In this document: positions 22,633 through 29,970 of the stretch, one piece after another | Layout: each line of letters starts with the position of its first letter | Numbering within the stretch: position 1 is the stretch's first letter | Assembly: GCA_001940925.1 (NCBI GenBank) | Contig: MSGZ01000018.1 | Coordinates: 1 to 36,532, forward strand | DNA: 36,532 nt | Source of the DNA: Ruminococcus sp. Phil11 | Lineage (GTDB): Bacteria; Bacillota; Clostridia; Oscillospirales; Ruminococcaceae | Direction of reading: 5' to 3' | Position numbers and translations under genes: made by a program | The notes under the pieces: generated by a model | The model's database searches: none | Told to the model about the DNA's origin: nothing | What the model saw: only the letters and a program-made list of their open reading frames with translations

Positions 22633-25136
22633 CAGATTGCGCTCCCTTCCTCGCAGAACTGTATGTACGGACAGTATTTGCAGTTGTCCTTCGAAGCGTT
22701 TGCCGGATATTGATTCGTGCGCATCGCATCCGCAATGCTGTTCATAAGATTCTGAATACGCTCTGCACGATCCGGTGTGTAATTACATGGGATCGTTTTG
22801 CCGCTTCGCAAGTAACGGTATTCTCCGCTCTGCACCTGTTTTCCGCTGCGGGACAGCATATCTGCATACAGTATGACTTGAATGCATGAGTATAAATCGT
22901 TTTCTGTATGGTTTATTTTTTTACCGGTTTTATAGTCAATGACGCGGTATGTGCCGTCCGGCATCTTTGCCAGTGCATCCAGTCTGCCTGATACTGTAAG
23001 GCTGCATTCGTATTCCACGGTCAGTGTCTGTTCAGCTTCTTCGATATGCAGACCTTCCATGCCGTCAAATCCGTTTTCGATAGCCTGCATAAAATCATGC
23101 CGGTACTGTTCCGCATCGTTCTGGTTCATCGGCGGACGTTCCGCCAGAAACCGTTCAAAGATCTGTTCAGCGTTTTTCAGAAATTCGTCCTTGTCCGTCT
23201 GTCTGCGGTATAGATATGCCATTGCTTCATGTGCCAGATTTCCGAATGCGATCGGACTGATGACCTGAAAAACATCGTCCTGCTCCGGTTCTTTCATCCC
23301 CATGATCTTTTCATAGCAGAACATTTTCGGACAGGTCAGAAAAGTCTCGACACTGCTCGGTGACACAAAACGGAGATTTCCGGTCACATCAGGGAGTGTT
23401 TCCGGTTCCGGCTGTTCTGCGGCAGGGGCGGCGACTTTTTCGCCTTGCAGATAAGCACGCCCGATCTCCGTGAGTCCTGGAAGCTCCTGTGAGAAGTAGC
23501 CGGTATGCCGAATCGAAGCATTAAATGCTTTTTCATCCGTTCCGCCTGCTTCCAGATACAGTGCATACAGCACAGAAGAAGCATTATTCGCTTTCAGTTC
23601 TGCGGTGTCATAGCCGCAGTAGCTCAGCTCCGTCCGGACATTCAGTGTGGCAGCCGTTTTCAGCAGATGATGCAGCATCTCCTGCGTCTGTCGGATGCGG
23701 TTCAACGAGGTCGGTGCCTGCGCACCGAAGGCGGATAACTCATTATCAAGCAGCACATAGTTTTCCCTTGGTTCGCCGGGGAATTGTTCCGCGGAAAGTC
23801 CCATGACAAACAGATTCTGCCGCAGGCAAGTCAGCGTGCCGGAGACCGTTGTGATATGCAGCATACCCTCACGGCTGTTTTTCGGACAGATGCGCACTTG
23901 CAGCAGGTCGGAGATCAGCGTGTAAGCGGGTTCATCCGTCATTGCAGCAAAGCGCTCCATTCTGTCACAGATCTTGTTCCGGGCAGCGGTATCCAGTTTG
24001 CCGAGTGCGTTTTTCCGGATCTTTGCATATCTGCGGATCAACTCGGTGCAGTCCATTCCCATTTCAACGAATACTGCATTCAGCTGCGATACCAGTGCTT
24101 CATCCTGTTCAGCAGATGCCTGATATGCAGCGATCCGTTTCCGGTTTTCCTCTGCATCATTGCTGAGACGCATATTTCCGGCTGTTTGCAAGAAACGGTC
24201 AAGCTGGGTTCTGCCGGAAATTCCGAAATCTGCTAAGAATTGAGCCGTATCAAATCCGGAGCCGCAGATCAGTGCTGTCAGCGCGTCGATCCCGCAGTGT
24301 CCGCTTGTCAGCCAGTTCCGGTAATCGCGGAGCACACAGGCGGGCTGCGTCATCGTGACGGGCAGTCCGCAGCCGAATGTGACCGGAATTGCAAACCGTG
24401 CCGCGTATTCAAACAGCAGGGGAGCATAGGCAGCCGTATCCGTCACTGCAATCGTACATTGATCAAGCGGCAGCTTGTTTCGATAGATCGAGCCGATCAC
24501 GGCTTCGACTTCATTTGCCGCGCCGTAGCTTTCGGTGATCTGCGGCATGGTAAATGCTTTTTCAGGCTTTTGGAGCAGCTCGCAAAGTGAGATCGTTTTG
24601 CATGTTCCGTTTGAAACACGGTCAGCCAATGCCTGTTCCAGCAGAGCAAGCGGATATTCCCGCAGGATCATACATTCACACGGCAACTGTTTTGCCTCTG
24701 ATACAGCTCGGCGCAGGACGCCGATGGCATCAATCAGCTTTTCCTGCTGCAACGCCGCAGCATACCGGTCATATATATCTAATAGTGCAGCGTTCTTTTC
24801 CGCGAACGGACTGTCCTGCAATCCAGCGGCAATGCTTTCGCGCTCATGTTCTGTAATCTGTAAACGGAGCATCCGGAGCGCATCCGCAAGATCCTGCGCA
24901 TCATGACAGGATGCGTTTTGAAAATATGGGATCTCCTTCAGAAACCGCCAGATCAACACGGCTTCTGTATCAGGTGTGATCTGCTTTTCTGCGATCGGCA
25001 GACCAGAACGCATCAGCGCGAACTGTGCAAGTTCTAGCGGCTGCATGATACGCAGTCCCAAGGTTGAAATGCCGTTCCGTGCCAGCATCCGGAGAAATTC
25101 TGTTCCGTTCGGTGCGATCAGTATTCGTTCCTGCAT
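22632..25136 (-). CDS. AddB-like PD-(D/E)XK nuclease subunit
   Basis: 834 residues. The C-terminus carries the AddB iron-sulphur nuclease pattern: FVSPSSVETFLTCPKMFCYE, a later YRVIDYKTGKK catalytic strand, and CKYCPYIQFC (C-x2-C-x5-C), so a four-cysteine Fe-S staple is expected. The helicase-like N-terminal region has no Walker A lysine: the start MQERILIAPNGTEFLRML is in the place of the usual GxxGxGKT. It is about 300 residues shorter than typical AddB. It would form a heterodimer with the next gene's AddA-like product and cut the opposite strand. It is the first gene of the leftward operon, transcribed from the shared operator at 25228-25277; the ribosome binding site is AAAGGATG just upstream. 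Confidence 0.82.
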   Translation of the reverse strand: MQERILIAPNGTEFLRMLARNGISTLGLRIMQPLELAQFALMRSGLPIAEKQITPDTEAVLIWRFLKEIPYFQNASCHDAQDLADALRMLRLQITEHERESIAAGLQDSPFAEKNAALLDIYDRYAAALQQEKLIDAIGVLRRAVSEAKQLPCECMILREYPLALLEQALADRVSNGTCKTISLCELLQKPEKAFTMPQITESYGAANEVEAVIGSIYRNKLPLDQCTIAVTDTAAYAPLLFEYAARFAIPVTFGCGLPVTMTQPACVLRDYRNWLTSGHCGIDALTALICGSGFDTAQFLADFGISGRTQLDRFLQTAGNMRLSNDAEENRKRIAAYQASAEQDEALVSQLNAVFVEMGMDCTELIRRYAKIRKNALGKLDTAARNKICDRMERFAAMTDEPAYTLISDLLQVRICPKNSREGMLHITTVSGTLTCLRQNLFVMGLSAEQFPGEPRENYVLLDNELSAFGAQAPTSLNRIRQTQEMLHHLLKTAATLNVRTELSYCGYDTAELKANNASSVLYALYLEAGGTDEKAFNASIRHTGYFSQELPGLTEIGRAYLQGEKVAAPAAEQPEPETLPDVTGNLRFVSPSSVETFLTCPKMFCYEKIMGMKEPEQDDVFQVISPIAFGNLAHEAMAYLYRRQTDKDEFLKNAEQIFERFLAERPPMNQNDAEQYRHDFMQAIENGFDGMEGLHIEEAEQTLTVEYECSLTVSGRLDALAKMPDGTYRVIDYKTGKKINHTENDLYSCIQVILYADMLSRSGKQVQSGEYRYLRSGKTIPCNYTPDRAERIQNLMNSIADAMRTNQYPANASKDNCKYCPYIQFCEEGSAI

Positions 25137-25227
25137 GATATCCGCATCCTTTCTTTGATGATGTTATCCTCATTATAACATTTGCGTTCTGGAAAGTCTT
25201 GCGCATTTTGTAAATTTTTCTATTTTC

Positions 25228-25277
25228 ATTATACACGGCCGGATGCTCAGATTTCTGAACATTGCTTGTGCTATACT
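25228..25277. promoter_or_regulatory. Shared class A operator with divergent promoters
   Basis: One dyad, ATGCTCAG-ATTT-CTGAACAT (25243-25262), has a -10 box 9 bp away on both sides: TATAAT on the minus strand (25233-25228) facing the AddB-like gene, and TATACT on the plus strand (25272-25277) facing the AAA+ gene. One bound regulator dimer could control both operons. A second minus-strand TATAAT at 25177-25172 is an additional candidate start. Confidence 0.75.
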
Positions 25278-25300
25278 GGAAACAGAAAGAGGTGAACGAT

Positions 25301-27277
25301 ATGCGGTATTTCAAGTGTAAGGTCGAACTGGCGCAGATGATCGAGCGCCAGACAGAAACGGGAGATGCTGCGAAAGAGCAGCTTGCGGCAAAGAGCGTGT
25401 CGTATGTCAATGAGGGCAAAAATGGTTTTGTGGGCTGCGTCACATCGGTATACCATAAGGACTGCACGTTTGTCTTTGCCGGAAACGGCGATGACCGCAC
25501 GATGCAGGAGGAGATCGCTGCCTTCTGGGAATATATCGGGTTTGAAGGCGGGATCATGGAAACGAATGAGATCTGCGGGGAGCAGATCCGGCGGGAACTG
25601 CGGATGGGGAATGTGGATCTTCCTGTTGATCTTGATGAGCAGTTTCAGCTCCCTGATTTCCGGCATCTGGATGCGGACGAGCATATCGTACATACCGATC
25701 CTTCGGTTACGCTTTCAGATTATGCGTCTGCGCATCATTTCCCGGAGCTTGCGGCAGAGGCAGAGCGCATCCGTGCCGTTTCCGGAACGCAGATATTCCT
25801 CGGTCATCCTGTTCATTATATCGTGGAAGAAAATAACAAGGATAAAGCAGTGGAAATGATCGATCTGCTTGTGGATACGCTGTATCACGCGAACCGTCTG
25901 CAATCTGCAAGAGTGATCTTCGTTGATGAAGATACCTTTGCACACAAGCCGCTCAAGTACACGCTTTCATGTCTTTATCAGAATTTTACGGGCGGTACGC
26001 TTGTCGTATCGGTGAAAGCACAGGGGAGCAGCGGCGAATATGCAGATGCAGCGGATGATCTCATTGAGAAGGTATGCGGATTTGCCGTGCGGCACCGCCA
26101 TGAGGTGCTGACAGTTTTTCATATCCCGCAGCACAATACCGAGGCGCATCGTGCGATTTCTGCCTATCTGAACAATGAACTGACCGTTCTGACTTTTGCG
26201 GAAGCTGCCGGTGATTTTGAGCAGTCCGCCGTATATATGCGGATGATCTGTGAGAAAAAAGGGATCGCGGATGCTGCACCGTTCATTGAAAAAATGGATC
26301 CGGAACAGAACGAATTTTACATTGCAGAGATTGAAACACTCTTCAATGACTATTATACAGTACATCTGAAAAAGACGCATTTCCCCGCATATCTCAGCTG
26401 TGAAAATACGGCGGTCAAGGAAACGAAGATTGAAGGAAAAGCCGCGGATACGCTTGCGGAGATGATCGGGCTGACAAAAGTCAAGCAGATTATCGGAGAG
26501 GCTGTCAGCTATTATCAGCTGCAAAAGATTTATCAGGAGCGACAGATCCATCTGGATACGCCTGCGCGCAGCATGGTCTTTACCGGCAATCCGGGGACGG
26601 CGAAAACGACCGTTGCGCGTCTGACTGCAAAAATTTTCAAGGATAACGGTCTGTTGGAAAGCGGCAAGATCGTAGAAGTCGGGCGGGCAGATTTGGTCGG
26701 CAGATTTGTCGGCTGGACAGCACCGACCGTCAAGGCGGCATTCAGGCGGGCGAAGGGGTCTATTCTGTTCATTGACGAAGCGTATTCGCTGGTCGATGAC
26801 CGCGACGGTCTGTACGGTGATGAGGCGATCAATACGATCGTGCAGGAAATGGAGAACCACCGTAAGGACACGATCGTGATCTTCGCAGGGTATCCGGATA
26901 AAATGGAGCAGTTCCTGAACAAGAATCCAGGTCTGCGCAGCCGCATCGCGTTCCATGTGGATTTTCCGGATTATACGCCGGACGAGTTGCTGGAGATTTT
27001 GCGGCTCATGGCAAAGAATCATTCGATGAAGCTGGACGCCGCAGCGGAAACAGCAGCACTTGCGATTTTCCGGAACGCGGTAAAGCAGCCGGATTTCGGC
27101 AACGGAAGATTTGCAAGGAATCTGCTGGAACAGGCACAGATGCGTCTGGCGCGGCGGCTGACGGAACACGGCGTTGCTGCTCTCACGGATGCACAGCTCA
27201 CCACGCTTTGTGCAGAGGATTTTGAGATGCCGGTCATGTGTGCCGAAACACCGGAGCGCAGAGTGATCGGCTTTTGA
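25301..27277 (+). CDS. AAA+ ATPase of the CbbX/SpoVK type
   Basis: 658 residues from the ATG at 25301 (GAGGTGA 7 nt upstream). The C-terminal AAA+ module has Walker A GNPGTAKT (429-436), a pore-loop-like VGRFVGWT, Walker B SILFIDEAYS (D492, E493), sensor IFAGYP and the arginine-finger region NPGLRSRIAFHVDF, as in CbbX and SpoVK, which remodel protein complexes as hexamers. The first 400 residues are not recognised; a GTQIFLGHP...ARVIFVDEDTF stretch (about 165-215) could be a degenerate ATPase-like fold. First gene of the rightward operon under the shared operator, opposite the AddB/AddA-like genes, suggesting it remodels that complex or another partner. Confidence 0.82.
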   Translation: MRYFKCKVELAQMIERQTETGDAAKEQLAAKSVSYVNEGKNGFVGCVTSVYHKDCTFVFAGNGDDRTMQEEIAAFWEYIGFEGGIMETNEICGEQIRRELRMGNVDLPVDLDEQFQLPDFRHLDADEHIVHTDPSVTLSDYASAHHFPELAAEAERIRAVSGTQIFLGHPVHYIVEENNKDKAVEMIDLLVDTLYHANRLQSARVIFVDEDTFAHKPLKYTLSCLYQNFTGGTLVVSVKAQGSSGEYADAADDLIEKVCGFAVRHRHEVLTVFHIPQHNTEAHRAISAYLNNELTVLTFAEAAGDFEQSAVYMRMICEKKGIADAAPFIEKMDPEQNEFYIAEIETLFNDYYTVHLKKTHFPAYLSCENTAVKETKIEGKAADTLAEMIGLTKVKQIIGEAVSYYQLQKIYQERQIHLDTPARSMVFTGNPGTAKTTVARLTAKIFKDNGLLESGKIVEVGRADLVGRFVGWTAPTVKAAFRRAKGSILFIDEAYSLVDDRDGLYGDEAINTIVQEMENHRKDTIVIFAGYPDKMEQFLNKNPGLRSRIAFHVDFPDYTPDELLEILRLMAKNHSMKLDAAAETAALAIFRNAVKQPDFGNGRFARNLLEQAQMRLARRLTEHGVAALTDAQLTTLCAEDFEMPVMCAETPERRVIGF

Positions 27278-27281
27278 ACGG

Positions 27282-27309
27282 AACATCGGCTGCATACGCA
27301 GCCGATGTT
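27282..27309 (+). terminator. Strong hairpin between AAA+ and LRR genes
   Basis: Perfect 12-bp stem (AACATCGGCTGC, loop ATAC, GCAGCCGATGTT) beginning 5 nt after the AAA+ stop and ending 3 nt before the GGAGGG of the next gene. There is no T tract, so it may protect or separate the messages rather than end transcription. Confidence 0.55.
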
Positions 27310-27325
27310 AAATGGAGGGATCATG

Positions 27326-27970
27326 ATGAGATTTCAGGATTATTTGAAAACCATTGAGGACGTTCCCGTTTCCGACAAACTGAAATATGCTCTTGCAGTC
27401 CTCTGGCTGCATCCGGGGCATCTCCCGCTCGGGCTTGTTTCGATCGGGGATGAAACAATGACGGTCATTAAAGTGCCGGAACGAACCGTCAACCAATTCG
27501 GAAATGAGGGCATCATTGTGCCTGTGATCGCAGTCGGAGCAAATGCATTCCGCGGCAGACAGAATATCACGGATGTCGTTCTGCCTTCTTCGATCGAAAC
27601 GATCGGTTCTCATTGCTTTGACGGCTGCACAAATCTTCGGAATATTACGATCCCGAAGAGCGTTACTGCGATCAAAGAAGGGACTTTTGCGGGATGCACA
27701 CAGCTGGAAAACATTTACTATGAGGGCTCACCTGAGGAGTGGGCGCAGATTCGGATTGTGCATCAGAAGCATGAAGTTGAGTTCGGATCTTCAATTCCCG
27801 GAACACCTGTGCAGCAGATTGTTTCCGAGCGGTTTGTTCACATTCCTGGCAATGAAGCACTGTTCTCTGCGAATGTCTATTTTCACTGTCAGCTTTCGGA
27901 GATCTGCACGCCGGTATTTCAGATCAGGGCTGGAGGAAAAGATCTCACAGAGCATTTCAAATTGATGTGA
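27326..27970 (+). CDS. Leucine-rich-repeat protein (BspA/LRR_5 type)
   Basis: 214 residues. Central repeats of the BspA-like LRR_5 type are clear: VPVIAVGANAFRGRQNITDV, SSIETIGSHCFDGCTNLRNI, and SVTAIKEGTFAGCTQLENIY with the frequent follow-on YEGSPEEW. There is no signal peptide, so it is probably cytoplasmic, unlike surface BspA proteins. The ATG at 27326 is preferred over 27323 because of its better 7-nt distance from GGAGG. Operon partner of the AAA+ ATPase; LRR also occurs in the regulator at 12916-14694. A protein-binding adaptor role is inferred. It converges on the next gene with only 17 nt between stops. Confidence 0.78.
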   Translation: MRFQDYLKTIEDVPVSDKLKYALAVLWLHPGHLPLGLVSIGDETMTVIKVPERTVNQFGNEGIIVPVIAVGANAFRGRQNITDVVLPSSIETIGSHCFDGCTNLRNITIPKSVTAIKEGTFAGCTQLENIYYEGSPEEWAQIRIVHQKHEVEFGSSIPGTPVQQIVSERFVHIPGNEALFSANVYFHCQLSEICTPVFQIRAGGKDLTEHFKLM

Positions 27971-27987
27971 TATGGAGTTTCTGTCGT

Positions 27988-29019
27988 TTACGAATCTAAA
28001 CGCCAATGTATCTTTGATATTCTCTTTCCGGTGCGTGTACGTTTATATCCTTCGCAGTACCTATTGAACCACTCATCAAATTCGTCTATCGTAATCTCAA
28101 GGCAATCTGATGTTCCTGCATGATGCGGCAACGGAATAAACAGTACGCCATCGCCGTAGAACCCTTTTTCATACATTATGATATCATACGAAGTGAGCGT
28201 ATATATCAGCCCTTTCAGGAACAGAATGCAGGCGTTTTGTTCCCAAACTTCGAGAGAAGAAAGCGATTTACAATGAAATACCGTATCAATGCGGTTAAGA
28301 TAGCAGATAATTTTGGCATCTTCACGGTCAATATCGAAAAGTCCGATATATTGGCTGAAATACGACCAGACATTTTTGAAATATGATTTGAACGATTCAA
28401 TGCTGAATTCCTTATCATGCAACAAATCCCAGTATGTTTGTTGTGATTCTTTCAGCAAAGCAGCGCGTTTCTCGTTTCGTTCCTGATCCTGCTCAAATTC
28501 CGCATGGATATAAGCCCGTGTGATGACCGCAAAATCTCCCCAGAACCCACGGATAACCAGACGGTCATTCATGCTGCGATGCGCTTCCTTCTGAGAAGAA
28601 GTCATCATGAAACGCTTGCCGGATTCATAGAATGAATTGAAGATCAGGATCAGCTCATTCTGAATCGCCTCTTTGCCGGCAAGCTCCTGTATATCATCTA
28701 CCAGCAGCACATCTGCCTGCATATACCTCTCACGAAACTGCTCTGCTGTATCGCCGCTGCGGAGAATGTCCGCCAGCGAAGCCTGCATTTCTGTTGCAGT
28801 CGTGAGAAGCACCGTCAGCGTCGGATCATTCTGTTTGATCGTGCTTTTGACTGCATAGAGCAGATGCGTCTTTCCTGTTGCAGTTCCGCCGAATAATGCC
28901 AAAGGCCCCGAATCTGCGTTCTCAGCAAATATCTTTGCCGCGTCAAAGGCTTTGCGGTTGGCTTTTGTGACCGCAAAGCAGTCAAACGAATACTGTTTCC
29001 CTCTGTTTGTATCCGGCAT
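27988..29019 (-). CDS. DnaA-like AAA+ ATPase lacking the DnaA-box binding domain
   Basis: 343 residues. The start YSFDCFAVTKANRKAFDAAK followed by GPLALFGGTATGKTHLLYAV matches DnaA domain III; Walker A is GGTATGKT (44-51) and Walker B ADVLLVDDIQEL (D108, D109), then the MTSSQ sensor I strand. After about residue 160 there is no DnaA domain IV helix-turn-helix; instead a 180-residue unknown region follows. So it is a DnaA/DnaC/Hda-class ATPase, perhaps loading a partner on DNA. The second ATG (29019) is 7 nt after GGAGG; the ATG at 29022 is also possible. Second gene of an operon with the NADAR-type gene, under a class B operator. Confidence 0.75.
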   Translation of the reverse strand: MPDTNRGKQYSFDCFAVTKANRKAFDAAKIFAENADSGPLALFGGTATGKTHLLYAVKSTIKQNDPTLTVLLTTATEMQASLADILRSGDTAEQFRERYMQADVLLVDDIQELAGKEAIQNELILIFNSFYESGKRFMMTSSQKEAHRSMNDRLVIRGFWGDFAVITRAYIHAEFEQDQERNEKRAALLKESQQTYWDLLHDKEFSIESFKSYFKNVWSYFSQYIGLFDIDREDAKIICYLNRIDTVFHCKSLSSLEVWEQNACILFLKGLIYTLTSYDIIMYEKGFYGDGVLFIPLPHHAGTSDCLEITIDEFDEWFNRYCEGYKRTRTGKRISKIHWRLDS

Positions 29020-29048
29020 CATGCGCCCTCCTTTATATTGATCCGTAA

Positions 29049-29708
29049 TTATATGTACGAAGCCGAATTGATTACCTGTTTATGAAAGCTGATAAATTCC
29101 TCTGCCGGGAACGCAGGCAGTTCGCCGTATTTATCCCAAATCAGTTTTATCAGCACGACCGAACGTGCCTGTGTGTTGATGCTTCTCTGCGGCGAAAACT
29201 CAATATCCGTGAAATAGTTGAACTGCGTCAGCTCGTCAAGATCCTCTTTTGAAAGCGTATCTCTGACCGCCATGTAATAGATATGGTCGTAGAACGCAGT
29301 CTTTGGCTCTAACGGATACTCCGTACCGTCGTACCGAAAAGCCAGAAGGCGGTGGCCCTCGTCGTGCAGCTTTCCCGCTTCCCGCTTTGCCTCTTTGGGA
29401 TGCAGTTTAAGCCATTCGAGATGCGGATCGTCCGAATCAGCAAATACTTTTGAGGACTGGAACACATTTTCGAGGTAATATCCGTGAAGCATGAGGTTGA
29501 AAGCACTGAGTTTGTTCCCAAGCGCAACAGCCCCTTTTGTGCTGATTTCTAGCGGGTTCGCATCCGAGAACTTCTGACGGATCGCATCGTGTAAGGCTTT
29601 GATGCTCTTTTGTTTCTGACTGACAGCGAATCCCGCGAACCACTCAAACTCAATGTCTGTACGCTTAACAACACCTTTTTCCTTAAAAAACACCGGACGT
29701 TTCGCCAT
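29049..29708 (-). CDS. DarT1-associated NADAR-type antitoxin family protein
   Basis: 219 residues. MAKRPVFF...IEFEWFAGFAVSQKQKSIKALH, LEISTKG...LGNKLSAFNLML, ENVFQSSKVF, AKREAGKL, LEPKTAFYD and TDIEFSPQRSINTQARS match the family I know as DarT1-associated NADAR antitoxins. These remove ADP-ribose from modified guanine bases and so neutralise a DarT1 DNA ADP-ribosyltransferase. No DarT-like gene is visible in the window, making this an orphan. Its neighbour 29 nt downstream is the DnaA-like ATPase. The promoter is class B (29768-29802) with a small 7-bp-stem hairpin in the leader. Cytoplasmic, acting on DNA if active. Confidence 0.75.
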   Translation of the reverse strand: MAKRPVFFKEKGVVKRTDIEFEWFAGFAVSQKQKSIKALHDAIRQKFSDANPLEISTKGAVALGNKLSAFNLMLHGYYLENVFQSSKVFADSDDPHLEWLKLHPKEAKREAGKLHDEGHRLLAFRYDGTEYPLEPKTAFYDHIYYMAVRDTLSKEDLDELTQFNYFTDIEFSPQRSINTQARSVVLIKLIWDKYGELPAFPAEEFISFHKQVINSASYI

Positions 29709-29743
29709 AACTAATCACTCCTCCTCAATATTCCTTACTTTCG

Positions 29744-29760
29744 CAGAAGCTTTGCTTCTG
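29744..29760 (-). other. Leader hairpin before the NADAR-type gene
   Basis: CAGAAGC-TTT-GCTTCTG forms a perfect 7-bp stem in the short 5' leader, between the class B promoter and the ribosome binding site. It could tune translation or stability. Confidence 0.45.
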
Positions 29761-29767
29761 TGTATTT

Positions 29768-29802
29768 ATTATAGCATACGGCATGGGACAAAAACGTCGC
29801 AT
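29768..29802 (-). promoter_or_regulatory. Class B operator-promoter of the NADAR/DnaA-like operon
   Basis: On the minus strand: ATGCGACG-TTTT-TGTCCCAT (29802-29783), 9 bp (GCCGTATGC), then TATAAT (29773-29768). Same geometry as class A but with C/G-rich half-sites. Confidence 0.7.
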
Positions 29803-29814
29803 GATTGCAAAGGA

Positions 29815-29839
29815 ATGCCCTCGCTTAGCGCGGGGGCAT
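29815..29839 (-). terminator. Probable terminator downstream of the 29971 gene
   Basis: 10-bp GC-rich stem (ATGCCCTCGC / GCGGGGGCAT, one T-G pair) with loop TTAGC; on the minus strand TTCCTTTG follows. Confidence 0.5.
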
Positions 29840-29970
29840 GGTAGAATACTTGGGCATTAGTAATATTCGGTTATATGTGAATAATCAATATCACTGACAT
29901 CTCCGTAGATTAGACAATTACAGAATTATCTATGTTTCGCATGCTGATTTCCTTTAAAAACAACTATTTG

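Noticed and set aside
19393..24236. Many plus-strand open frames of 100-230 codons opposite the AddA/AddB-like genes
   Set aside because: All are antisense to a well-supported helicase-nuclease pair and lack ribosome binding sites and recognisable domains.
25967..27295. Long 442-codon open frame on the minus strand opposite the AAA+ gene
   Set aside because: It lies entirely antisense to a gene with clear AAA+ motifs, has no ribosome binding site and resembles no protein; it is a reading-frame shadow of GC-biased codons.
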